Below the pieces are notes generated by a model, which was not told the origin of the DNA, did no database searches, and saw only the letters and a list, made by a program, of their open reading frames with translations. Positions 1-4,987 of a DNA stretch of 7,037 bases are shown piece by piece. The DNA lies in NCBI GenBank assembly GCA_017619255.1, contig JAFZSS010000089.1, positions 1 through 7,037 on the forward strand, given 5' to 3'. The position numbers and the translations under genes were made by a program. Position 1 is the stretch's first letter. Each line of letters opens with the position of its first letter. This stretch comes from Muribaculaceae bacterium. GTDB lineage: Bacteria > Bacteroidota > Bacteroidia > Bacteroidales > Muribaculaceae.

Positions 1-108
1 AAGAGTCTTATTACCAAGGTTATGAATCTTGTGCTTATGATCAGCTAATGAAGTATCTCTTCACTACGGCAACCGTTATAATGTGCAGAAGCAACAGGCG
101 GGAGACAG

Positions 109-149
109 ATGGGGTCTCACCAATGAAATGACCCCTTTAGAGGTGGTGC
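109..149 (-). other. Cargo with hairpin and possible pseudoknot
   Basis: A six-base stem GGGGTC/GACCCC (135-130 with 116-111 on the minus strand) encloses a 13-nt loop. The loop contains TGGTG (122-118), which is complementary to CACCA (148-144) just 5' of the stem. An H-type pseudoknot is therefore possible and would use the whole 41-nt cargo. No convincing T arm or acceptor stem is present, so I do not call it a tRNA. Confidence 0.4.
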
Positions 150-219
150 GAAGTATCCGTCGCCCTACGGCATTCTGCGATTGTTTATACGAAAGCAAGG
201 CTACATTCGAAAAGACTTA

Positions 220-296
220 GTCAGTGCTCTAACCAAACTGAGCTACGCGGACGAATCCACGGCCGGGTTCGAACCGGCGACCCATGGCTTACCAAG
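220..296 (-). tRNA. Circularly permuted Thr(GGU)-like tRNA, anticodon stem damaged
   Basis: The minus strand carries the 3' part first (296-254) and then the 5' part (252-220). Rejoined, the acceptor strands GTCCGCG (252-246) and CGTGGAT (261-255) pair at all seven positions with two G-U. The D stem is GCTC (243-240) with GAGC (229-226). The T arm is GCCGG-TTCGAAC-CCGGC (278-262), and the variable loop is GGGTC. The split lies at the 5' edge of the anticodon loop, which reads TTGGTAA with anticodon GGT (293-291). The anticodon stem CTGAC/GCCAT pairs at only three of five positions, so the molecule may be decayed or need editing, or the halves may have diverged. The acceptor strands are joined through GGA(UUCG)UCC, a UUCG tetraloop. 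No CCA is encoded. Confidence 0.6.
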
Positions 297-361
297 CGAA
301 GTATGTCTTATCTACGGCACTTGCTTATTTCAGTGAGGCGACAAGCGGTGAGGATAGGATT

Positions 362-437
362 CTGAACTACACCAGCAAGCCGGTGGCTGGAATCGAACCA
401 GCGACTTTCGGACCCCCAGTCCGATGTTCTAACCACT
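362..437 (-). tRNA. Circularly permuted tRNA-Pro(GGG)
   Basis: On the minus strand the 3' part (437-378) comes before the 5' part (376-362). Rejoining them in normal order gives a full cloverleaf. The acceptor strands 376-370 and 385-379 pair in 7 of 7 positions with one G-U. The D stem is GTTC (370 side, 367-364) with GAAC (429-426). The anticodon stem TCGGA/TCCGA closes the loop CTGGGGG, with anticodon GGG at 417-415. The T stem GCTGG/CCAGC closes the loop TTCGATT. The break is inside the D loop, where an AG is shared by both ends. The acceptor strands are joined by only two T residues (378-377), giving a G(CUUG)C tetraloop, and no CCA is encoded. All invariant landmarks checked are present (U33, TTCRANY, GG in the D loop). 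Permuted tRNA genes are known from some algae and archaea; whether this one yields a working tRNA is not shown. Confidence 0.75.
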
Positions 438-504
438 ACGAAGTATTCCTCTCCTACGGCACTCACTTGATATTGAAGGTAAGGCGATAATCAACAAGAC
501 TTTA

Positions 505-550
505 GCCAACCGTTCCAATCATAGTAAAAAATACAATGATGAAACTTGAC
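505..550 (-). other. Cargo that is a single long hairpin
   Basis: Between block B (478-504) and block A5 (554-578) the whole cargo folds on itself. The outer strand GTCAA (550-546) pairs with TTGGC (509-505), followed by a two-base GG bulge. GTTTCATCATTGTA (545-532) then pairs with TACTATGATTGGAAC (525-511) with one T-T mismatch and one bulged T, closing a loop of six U residues. It has no tRNA-like T arm. It occupies the same slot as the tRNA cargos, so the slot accepts different folded elements. Confidence 0.6.
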
Positions 551-627
551 ACTGAAGCATTTCTTATCTACGGCACTTACCTTGATATCTTATAAAGGTG
601 GTGATGCGACATTCGCAAGGAGACTTT

Positions 628-685
628 GGAATAATCCAATGGGGGTTATCAGGATCTCGGATCCTGCACCTTTCCACCTAATGAG
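628..685 (-). other. Cargo resembling a tRNA 3' half with CAU loop (degenerate)
   Basis: Reading from 685 leftward, the sequence gives a seven-base loop CTCATTA (possible anticodon CAT), a strand GGTGG (678-674), and then a T-arm-like hairpin CAGGA-TCCGAGA-TCCTG (666-650). Next come ATAACCC (649-643), a CCATT linker, and GGATTAT (637-631). The last two strands pair at six of seven positions, like a permuted acceptor arm. The 5' half ends after about ten bases, so there is no normal D arm. GGTGG can instead pair with CCACC at 601-597 inside block B, closing a four-way junction that includes the hairpin GCGA-ATG-TCGC. This may be a decayed permuted Met/Ile-type tRNA or an unrelated cloverleaf-like RNA. 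Confidence 0.35.
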
Positions 686-760
686 CGAAGTAACTCCTTA
701 CTACGGCAACCGCCACCTGTTGTGCTTTCATTTCTTCAATGAACTCTTTTGCTTTCGCGA

Positions 761-797
761 TGCAAAGGTATGTTTCTAAGTGCGCAATCTATTTGCG
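761..797 (-). promoter_or_regulatory. Leftward promoter of the array with operator-like dyad
   Basis: On the minus strand, TACCTTTG (770-763) matches the Bacteroidetes -7 consensus TAnnTTTG. The -33 region is occupied by a perfect dyad CGCAA-TCTAT-TTGCG (783-797), 12 bp upstream of it. The motif GCAAATAGATTGCG (796-783) is repeated with 13 of 14 identity in the promoter facing the other way. Initiation would fall near 755, just before a short leader into block A6. The spacing to a TTTG -33 box is not ideal, so strength is uncertain. Confidence 0.5.
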
Positions 798-852
798 TAG
801 CAAAAAAATAATTGAGAAAAATCGAGAAAATAGTGTGATTTTTAACACATGT

Positions 853-886
853 GCAAATAGGTTGCGTAGAAATAGCTATATTTGCA
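853..886 (+). promoter_or_regulatory. Rightward promoter of the WYL regulator gene with matching dyad
   Basis: TATATTTG (877-884) fits TAnnTTTG exactly. Ten bases upstream lies GCAAATAGGTTGCG (853-866), a near copy of the motif in the leftward promoter and containing GCAA-N5-TTGC. Both promoters continue with TTTGCA, so about 35 bp appears duplicated in inverted orientation around a centre near 824. The transcript would start near 892, leaving about 30 nt before the ATG. A dimeric winged-helix regulator bound at the dyads would cover both -33 regions. Confidence 0.55.
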
Positions 887-920
887 ACTCTAATCACAAC
901 AAACTAAAGGACAAAACGCT

Positions 921-1952
921 ATGCCTGCTAACAAGAATGCGCTAATCCGCTACAAGACGATTGACCGGTGCCTGTCGAACCATTTCCGCCGCTGGACCCT
1001 TGAGGATCTTGTGGACGAATGTTCTATGGCACTACGGGAAATGGAGGGCATGACTAAGGGTGTCTCGGTACGAACCGTCCAAGGTGACATCCAGATGATG
1101 CGTTCCGACAAATTGGGTTATAACGCGCCCATTGAGGTGTATGATCTCAAGTATTACCGCTATAGTGATCCGGATTACACCATCACGGGAATGCCTTTAT
1201 CCAGCAACGACGTTGATGTGTTGCAGGAGGCCGTGGAGATGCTGCAGCAATTGCAGGACTTTGACCAGTTCGGAGAAATGGCCGATGTGATCAACCGTCT
1301 ACAGGACAAGTTGTCGGTTACGCGCCAGGAGCGTAACCCGATTGTCCACTACGACAGCGTGCCCGATCTGAGGGGACTCAAATTGCTCAGTCCACTCTAT
1401 GACCATATTGCCAATCATCGTGTATTGCGCGTGATCTATCAATCCTTTAATCAGACTGAACCTATTGAATATGTACTGCATCCCTATCTGCTCAAGGAAT
1501 TCCGCAACCGCTGGTTCTTGTATGGCTGTACCGAGGGCGATATGCGTTTGTTCAACCTAGCGTTGGACCGCATTGTGGGTGTTACTCCAGCCAAGGACAT
1601 AGCTTTCCGTCATAACCCGGAGTTTGACCCCGAGCACTTCTTTGACAATGTCATCGGCGTGAGCAAGAACCTGAAAGGTTCTCATCCGCGCCGAGTCAAG
1701 TTCTGGGCCTCCCGCGAGCAAAGCAACTACATCAAGACAAAACCACTGCATCCCTCGCAGAAGCTCATCAGCGAGAATCCCGATGACGGCAGCTGCATCT
1801 TTCAGATCGAGGTTGTCATCAACTTCGAGATGTATTCCGTCTTCATGAGTTATGGCGCGGGCGTGAGGATCCTGTCTCCCCGAATGGCCGTTTCCTATAT
1901 GAGAAAACAGTTCGCTGAGGCGGCTGCCAACTACGAGTCGATTACTCAATGA
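921..1952 (+). CDS. wHTH-WYL-WCX transcriptional regulator
   Basis: This 343-residue protein has the three-part layout of WYL regulators. Residues 5-85 form a winged helix-turn-helix, with recognition-helix-like sequence around VSVRTVQGDIQMMRS (48-62). Residues about 90-140 are a helical linker. The WYL domain spans about 155-250 with the core motif RWFLYG (197-202). A WCX-type C-terminal domain spans about 255-340. Members bind DNA as dimers and many sense nucleic acids or nucleotides through the WYL domain; BrxR and CapW regulate phage-defence operons. The ATG at 921 is supported by AAAGGA at 906-911 and a TATATTTG promoter. It is monocistronic: the next gene has its own promoter. It faces away from the RNA array, and dyads in the shared control region suggest that it controls itself and the array. 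The ligand and targets are inferred; standalone housekeeping WYL regulators are also common in Bacteroidales. Confidence 0.85.
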   Translation: MPANKNALIRYKTIDRCLSNHFRRWTLEDLVDECSMALREMEGMTKGVSVRTVQGDIQMMRSDKLGYNAPIEVYDLKYYRYSDPDYTITGMPLSSNDVDVLQEAVEMLQQLQDFDQFGEMADVINRLQDKLSVTRQERNPIVHYDSVPDLRGLKLLSPLYDHIANHRVLRVIYQSFNQTEPIEYVLHPYLLKEFRNRWFLYGCTEGDMRLFNLALDRIVGVTPAKDIAFRHNPEFDPEHFFDNVIGVSKNLKGSHPRRVKFWASREQSNYIKTKPLHPSQKLISENPDDGSCIFQIEVVINFEMYSVFMSYGAGVRILSPRMAVSYMRKQFAEAAANYESITQ

Positions 1953-1956
1953 CTCC

Positions 1957-1986
1957 TTGAGATTGTTTAAGAGACCATTATCTTTG
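1957..1986 (+). promoter_or_regulatory. Bacteroidetes-type promoter of the C69 peptidase gene
   Basis: TTG at 1957-1959, a 19-bp spacer and TATCTTTG at 1979-1986 match the -33/-7 architecture of the Bacteroidetes primary sigma factor. Transcription would start near 1993, giving a leader of about 14 nt before the ATG at 2007. It lies directly after the stop codon of the regulator gene, so the peptidase gene need not be co-transcribed with it. Confidence 0.6.
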
Positions 1987-2006
1987 CAAGATATTAAGAG
2001 ATTGAT

Positions 2007-3683
2007 ATGAAAAGGGAATTATTATTGTTGTTGGCGGTGCTGGCGTTGTGCCTGCCGCAGAGTGAGGCCTGCACGAGCATTCTTGTCGGTAAAAAGGCGA
2101 GCGCTGATGGCTCAGTGATGTGCACTTACAGCATCGACTCTTGGGGCGCATGCCACAAGATGTACCGCTACGAGGCAGGCACGCATCCCGCAGGCACGAT
2201 GCGCAAGATATATGACCGCGACACGCGTGTCTATCACGGGGAGATACCTGAGGCTCCTGTGACCTATCTTGTGACGGGCAACATCAACGAGTGGCAGGTG
2301 GCGATTGCCGAGACGACCTTTGAGGGCCGTGAAGAACTGATTAATCGCGAGGGCATCATTGACTATGGCTCGCTCATGGATTTGGGTTTGCAACGGGCTC
2401 GCACGGCGCGTGAGGCCATCAGCGTGATGACAAGTCTTGCCGAGGAGTATGGTTTCTGCAGCTCGGGCGAATCGTTCACGGTGTGTGATCCTGATGAGGC
2501 TTGGATTCTCGAGCTGTCAGGTTGTGGGCCAGGCAACAAGCATGTGGTGTGGATAGCGGTGCGCGTGCCCGATAACGCTGTGATGGCGCATGCCAATCAG
2601 AGCCGCATCCGTCGTGTGGACTTGACCGACAAGGCCAATGTGATGATTTCGCCCAATTGCATCAGTTTTGCCCGCGAGCGCGGCTATTTCAAGGGTCGTG
2701 ACAGCGAATTCAGCTTTTGCGATGCCTACAACCCGCCCACCTTCGGTGGACGGCGAATGGGCGATTCGCGCGTGTGGGCCATTTACCGCCGTCTGACGAC
2801 AGGCATGGACCGCTATCTGCCCTATGTCGAGGGTAAGCAGCCCATGAGCGAGGTGGAGCCGTTGCCTATGTGGATCATACCTGACCAGCCGCTCACGGTG
2901 GGTGATGTGATTGGATGCCTGCGTGACCGCTTCGAGGGCACGCCGTTGGCTATGGACGATGACCCGGGTGCCGGAGTTTATGACAGCCCGTTCCGTCCGC
3001 AACCGTCTTACTACGAAGATGACAGCACGACGATGTTCCACGAGCGCTCGGTGGCGACGACCCACACCGCTTTCACATGGGTGTGCCAGTTGCGCGGTTT
3101 CATGCTACGAGAGGTGGGCGGCGTCATCTGGTGGGGCAACGACGACAGCGGCATGGTGGCCTACACTCCTGTCTATTGCTCTGCCAACCGTGTGCCGCAT
3201 TGTTATAATGACCCCAATGCCGACGCATTCACATTCAGTGAGGAGAGCGCTTACTGGGTTTGCAACTGGGTGAGCAATATGGTTTATCCGCGTTGGAGTC
3301 TGCTCTATCCCGAACTGCAGGAGGTGCGCGACTCGCTGCAGTCCAGTTATTTCGCCCGTCAGCCAGAGGTGGAGGCGCGAGCCCTTGAATTGATGCAGCG
3401 TGACCGCAGCGCTGCTATCAATTACCTGACCGCTTACGGCTGTGAGGTGGGTGACCAGATGCTCAAGCGCTGGCGAGAGATGGCATGGCACATGGTCGTG
3501 AAATATAACGATGGTGTTATTCGTCAGGAAGAGGACGGCCAGTACTTGCGCAATTCCAGTGGCTTCCGCCCCAAGCTCACACGCCCCGGCATGAGCCCCA
3601 AGGCCCGTCGTCGCATCCATCAGTCCACGGGCACTCGCTATGAGGTCCCGAAAGCTGAGAGCCCCGATGCGTCATATATGTAG
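2007..3683 (+). CDS. Secreted peptidase family C69 (dipeptidase-like Ntn hydrolase)
   Basis: The 558-residue product begins with a signal peptide (MKRELLLLLAVLALCLPQSEA). The mature protein would start at Cys22 in CTSILVGKKASADGSVM. In family C69 (PepD/dipeptidase A, N-terminal nucleophile fold) this exposed Cys is the catalytic nucleophile. Other family hallmarks are GESFTVCDPDEAWILEL (about 151-167), MAHANQSRI and VMISPNCI. C69 enzymes cleave dipeptides, and Bacteroidales often carry several secreted copies. The sequence before Cys22 (SEA) is a poor lipobox, so signal peptidase I cleavage exposing the nucleophile is more likely than lipidation. The product is probably periplasmic or extracellular. 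A basic tail after about residue 515 looks disordered. No Shine-Dalgarno site is visible, as is usual in this phylum. The family call is firm; the substrate is not known. Confidence 0.88.
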   Translation: MKRELLLLLAVLALCLPQSEACTSILVGKKASADGSVMCTYSIDSWGACHKMYRYEAGTHPAGTMRKIYDRDTRVYHGEIPEAPVTYLVTGNINEWQVAIAETTFEGREELINREGIIDYGSLMDLGLQRARTAREAISVMTSLAEEYGFCSSGESFTVCDPDEAWILELSGCGPGNKHVVWIAVRVPDNAVMAHANQSRIRRVDLTDKANVMISPNCISFARERGYFKGRDSEFSFCDAYNPPTFGGRRMGDSRVWAIYRRLTTGMDRYLPYVEGKQPMSEVEPLPMWIIPDQPLTVGDVIGCLRDRFEGTPLAMDDDPGAGVYDSPFRPQPSYYEDDSTTMFHERSVATTHTAFTWVCQLRGFMLREVGGVIWWGNDDSGMVAYTPVYCSANRVPHCYNDPNADAFTFSEESAYWVCNWVSNMVYPRWSLLYPELQEVRDSLQSSYFARQPEVEARALELMQRDRSAAINYLTAYGCEVGDQMLKRWREMAWHMVVKYNDGVIRQEEDGQYLRNSSGFRPKLTRPGMSPKARRRIHQSTGTRYEVPKAESPDASYM

Positions 3684-3772
3684 GTCGACATGTGTGGGTT
3701 CTTGGAATCAGCAGGGTCATCTGTACTGGTAAGTTTTCAGATGGCTTGGTTGATTCGAGGCATTTTATTACA

Positions 3773-3804
3773 TTTGCAGCGTGAAGCTCACATTATAATA
3801 TTTG
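3773..3804 (+). promoter_or_regulatory. Promoter of the dockerin-protein gene within the 3684-3836 gap
   Basis: TTTG at 3773-3776 is followed after 20 bp by AATATTTG (3797-3804), one mismatch from TAnnTTTG. Transcription would start near 3812, with an AT-rich leader of about 25 nt and no Shine-Dalgarno site. The rest of the 153-bp gap (3684-3772) shows no gene and no clear terminator for the peptidase gene. Confidence 0.55.
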
Positions 3805-3836
3805 CTTGACGGTAATACATTTAAAACAATATACAT

Positions 3837-4871
3837 ATGAAGAGGCTTATTAATCTGTTGATTCTGTCTGTGCTCTGTGGCATGTTCTGTTATGCAGATG
3901 AAGTGACCAATGGAGAGTACGCGACACTGGAAGACGGTTCCCCTGCGATGATTGGCCAAACCACCCTTGATCACCTGTTTGTGCGTGGTGACTACAACGA
4001 CACTGGCGCGCTGTTGACCTATGACAATGTCGTGAGCTTTAAGTCGGGCAACATCCAGCTCGTCTGGTTGTGGCTCGATGACGATGAGATTTATCTCAAC
4101 GATAAGGTCCAGGCCTTGACGCCTACCCTGATTGCCAATAATGCCGAGCCCTATAACGAGATCACTTATTACTCGTTCCAGTGCAACATCTATCTGCCTG
4201 AGGGCATCAATATCGTCGAGATTGAGAATGAGGATGGTGACATGATTTTTTATGAGCAAGGAGACAGGATGCCTAATAGCTCTGAGTTTTTGTATAATGA
4301 AAAAGAAAACGGCACCATCGTTGTCGATGGCGTCACCTACCACATCTATACCCTGGTCATCACCAACAAGCAGGTCAATGGCACCCACTTCAGCAGCCGC
4401 AATGCCAAGAAATACCGTGACAACGGCCCCCTGAAGAAAGATGACGCTCCCCTGATCGGAATCTATCTGCAGAACGAGCATCAGAGTGTCGCCGAGGGCA
4501 AGCTCGACGACATGATTATCGCTAACATGGAGTTCGGCTTTATCGAGGCCTTTACCAATGTTCCCCAATGGGGTCCCAACGATTACCGCTTCATCTATGG
4601 CGAGGGCGGCAACAACGAGACCCAGCGCTTCCAGTATTACAACCGTGTGGCCCTTTATGGCAGCGAGGGAATCGAGGCTGAAGTGATGCAGGGCGATGTG
4701 AATGGCGACGGCCATGTGGATATCAGCGATGCCACTGCCTTGATCGGTTACCTCCTGAATGGAGACGCTTCAGGCATCAACATGTCGGTTGCCGATGTGA
4801 ACAACAGCGGCGCAGTGGACATCAGCGACGCCACCGCCCTGATCAATTTCCTTCTAAACGGACATTTTTAA
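3837..4871 (+). CDS. Secreted protein with C-terminal type I dockerin-like repeat pair
   Basis: The 344-residue product has a short signal peptide (MKRLINLLILSVLCGMFCYA) and an acidic, beta-rich middle region that I do not recognise with confidence. Its segment YYSFQCNIYLPEGINIVEIE is reminiscent of cohesin-like folds seen in Bacteroidales surface proteins; that link is tentative. Residues 284-344 hold two dockerin duplications: DVNGDGHVDISDATALIGYLL (from D287) and DVNNSGAVDISDATALINFLL (from D320). Each has a calcium-binding loop (D287, N289, D291, D295; D320, N322, S324, D328) followed by an F-hand helix. In Clostridia, dockerins bind cohesins in cellulosomes; in Bacteroidales such modules occur on non-cellulosomal secreted proteins, and the partner is unknown. 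The gene has its own promoter and ends before a strong inverted repeat. Confidence 0.75.
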   Translation: MKRLINLLILSVLCGMFCYADEVTNGEYATLEDGSPAMIGQTTLDHLFVRGDYNDTGALLTYDNVVSFKSGNIQLVWLWLDDDEIYLNDKVQALTPTLIANNAEPYNEITYYSFQCNIYLPEGINIVEIENEDGDMIFYEQGDRMPNSSEFLYNEKENGTIVVDGVTYHIYTLVITNKQVNGTHFSSRNAKKYRDNGPLKKDDAPLIGIYLQNEHQSVAEGKLDDMIIANMEFGFIEAFTNVPQWGPNDYRFIYGEGGNNETQRFQYYNRVALYGSEGIEAEVMQGDVNGDGHVDISDATALIGYLLNGDASGINMSVADVNNSGAVDISDATALINFLLNGHF

Positions 4872-4914
4872 CTACTGTATTAGGCACCTTTCACCCTAAA
4901 CAAAATCATAAGAT

Positions 4915-4962
4915 ATAGATTGCCCGCAAAGCCAATAAATATGGACTCTGCGGGCAATCTAT
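4915..4962. terminator. Bidirectional terminator-like inverted repeat between convergent genes
   Basis: The arms 4915-4928 and 4949-4962 are a perfect 14-bp inverted repeat (ATAGATTGCCCGCA and its complement) around a 20-nt loop that can form a further CCA/TGG pair. It lies between the ends of the rightward dockerin gene (4871) and the leftward asd gene (4988). A GTTTTG run follows on the plus side and a weak T-rich run on the minus side, so either gene could terminate here. The arms are longer than needed and the loop is large for a classic intrinsic terminator. Confidence 0.65.
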
Positions 4963-4987
4963 GTTTTGTGAATAAGATCTATGAGAC

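Larger units (their letters stand above)
1..627 (-). repeat. Block B repeats, five full copies and one cut at the edge
   Basis: A second degenerate conserved block lies at 83-108, 195-219, 333-361, 478-504 and 600-627. The plus-strand consensus is roughly GTGAGGCGACA, then several variable bases, then AAGACTTT. A sixth copy probably begins at the left edge (1-9, AAGAGTCTT). In the minus-strand transcript each B directly follows a cargo and precedes the next A by 8-21 nt. Short hairpins bridge B to that A: 479-483 with 462-466, 332-335 with 318-321, and 595-599 with 579-583. The variable bases of B are complementary to the variable bases of the A block on the other side of the cargo. Copies at 333 and 83 are the most diverged. 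Confidence 0.65.
50..711 (-). repeat. Block A repeats, six 25-nt copies
   Basis: Copies lie at 50-74, 150-174, 298-322, 440-464, 554-578 and 687-711. On the plus strand each reads GAAGTAT, a variable 7-8 nt pyrimidine-rich segment, CTACGG, then CA(A/C/T). Start-to-start spacings are 100, 148, 142, 114 and 133 bp. Read as RNA from the minus strand, a copy is CCGUAG, a purine-rich variable segment, then AUACUUC(G). Small differences are GAAGCAT in copy 5, GAAGTAA in copy 6, and an 8-nt spacer in copy 2. The variable spacing and the variable centre exclude a CRISPR array. The conserved shoulders suggest a structural or processing role. Confidence 0.85.
1..756 (-). ncRNA. Modular structured RNA array with permuted tRNA-like cargos (left end cut)
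   Basis: Read on the minus strand, the region is leader - A6 - cargo - B5 - A5 - cargo - B4 - A4 - cargo (Pro tRNA) - B3 - A3 - cargo (Thr-like tRNA) - B2 - A2 - cargo - B1 - A1 - cargo - B0, running off position 1. Block A has the plus-strand form GAAGTAT-N7-CTACGG. Block B resembles plus-strand GTGAGGCGACA...AAGACTTT. Module length varies from 100 to 148 bp because the cargo differs. No long or conserved reading frame crosses it, whereas intramolecular base pairing is extensive: clamp stems, cloverleafs and hairpins. A minus-strand promoter-like element at 763-796 would start a transcript near 755. I recognise no named RNA family. It could be one long precursor, a set of processed RNAs, or a decayed tRNA island; the changing but complementary stems argue against simple decay. 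The RNA status and the transcript ends are inferred. Confidence 0.65.

Noticed and set aside
12..49. Another tRNA-like cargo next to block A1
   Set aside because: CAAGATTCATAACCTTG resembles a T arm, but the loop lacks the invariant A58 and the stem is four pairs. No anticodon stem forms, and the module may continue beyond the edge.
137..143. Amber-suppressor tRNA with anticodon CUA
   Set aside because: The loop CTCTAAA has a plausible position, but the anticodon stem has a mismatch and no T arm or acceptor stem with tRNA landmarks could be found.
298..438. Ordinary intron-containing tRNAs or group I introns
   Set aside because: In direct order the 5' half of one tRNA is followed by the 3' half of a different one (D-loop break versus anticodon break). 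Only the permuted reading gives matching halves, and the spacers are far shorter than group I introns.
50..711. CRISPR array
   Set aside because: Repeats are internally variable, spacing ranges from 100 to 148 bp, and the inserts are self-complementary rather than unique spacers.
50..711. Integron cassette array with attC sites
   Set aside because: No GTTRRRY/RYYYAAC cores flank the inserts, there are no cassette ORFs, and no integrase is in the window. The cassette-like layout is similar only in concept.
681..735. Minus-strand mini-ORF MKAQQVAVAVVRSYFAH in the array leader
   Set aside because: Only 17 codons, no ribosome binding site, and half of it is block A6. Other A copies do not keep a usable frame, copy 2 has a one-base shift and the surroundings contain stops. 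A leader peptide cannot be fully excluded.
284..779. Plus-strand short reading frames (284-490, 546-779) with a recurring K-Y/H-x-L-S-T-A-L pattern
   Set aside because: The peptide repetition comes from the block A DNA repeats. The frames shift between copies, start inside tRNA-like sequence, and overlap clear RNA structure on the other strand.
1557..1949. Long antisense frames inside the WYL, C69, dockerin, asd and argB genes
   Set aside because: They lie opposite genes with clear protein-family motifs and show no family signature or promoter of their own.
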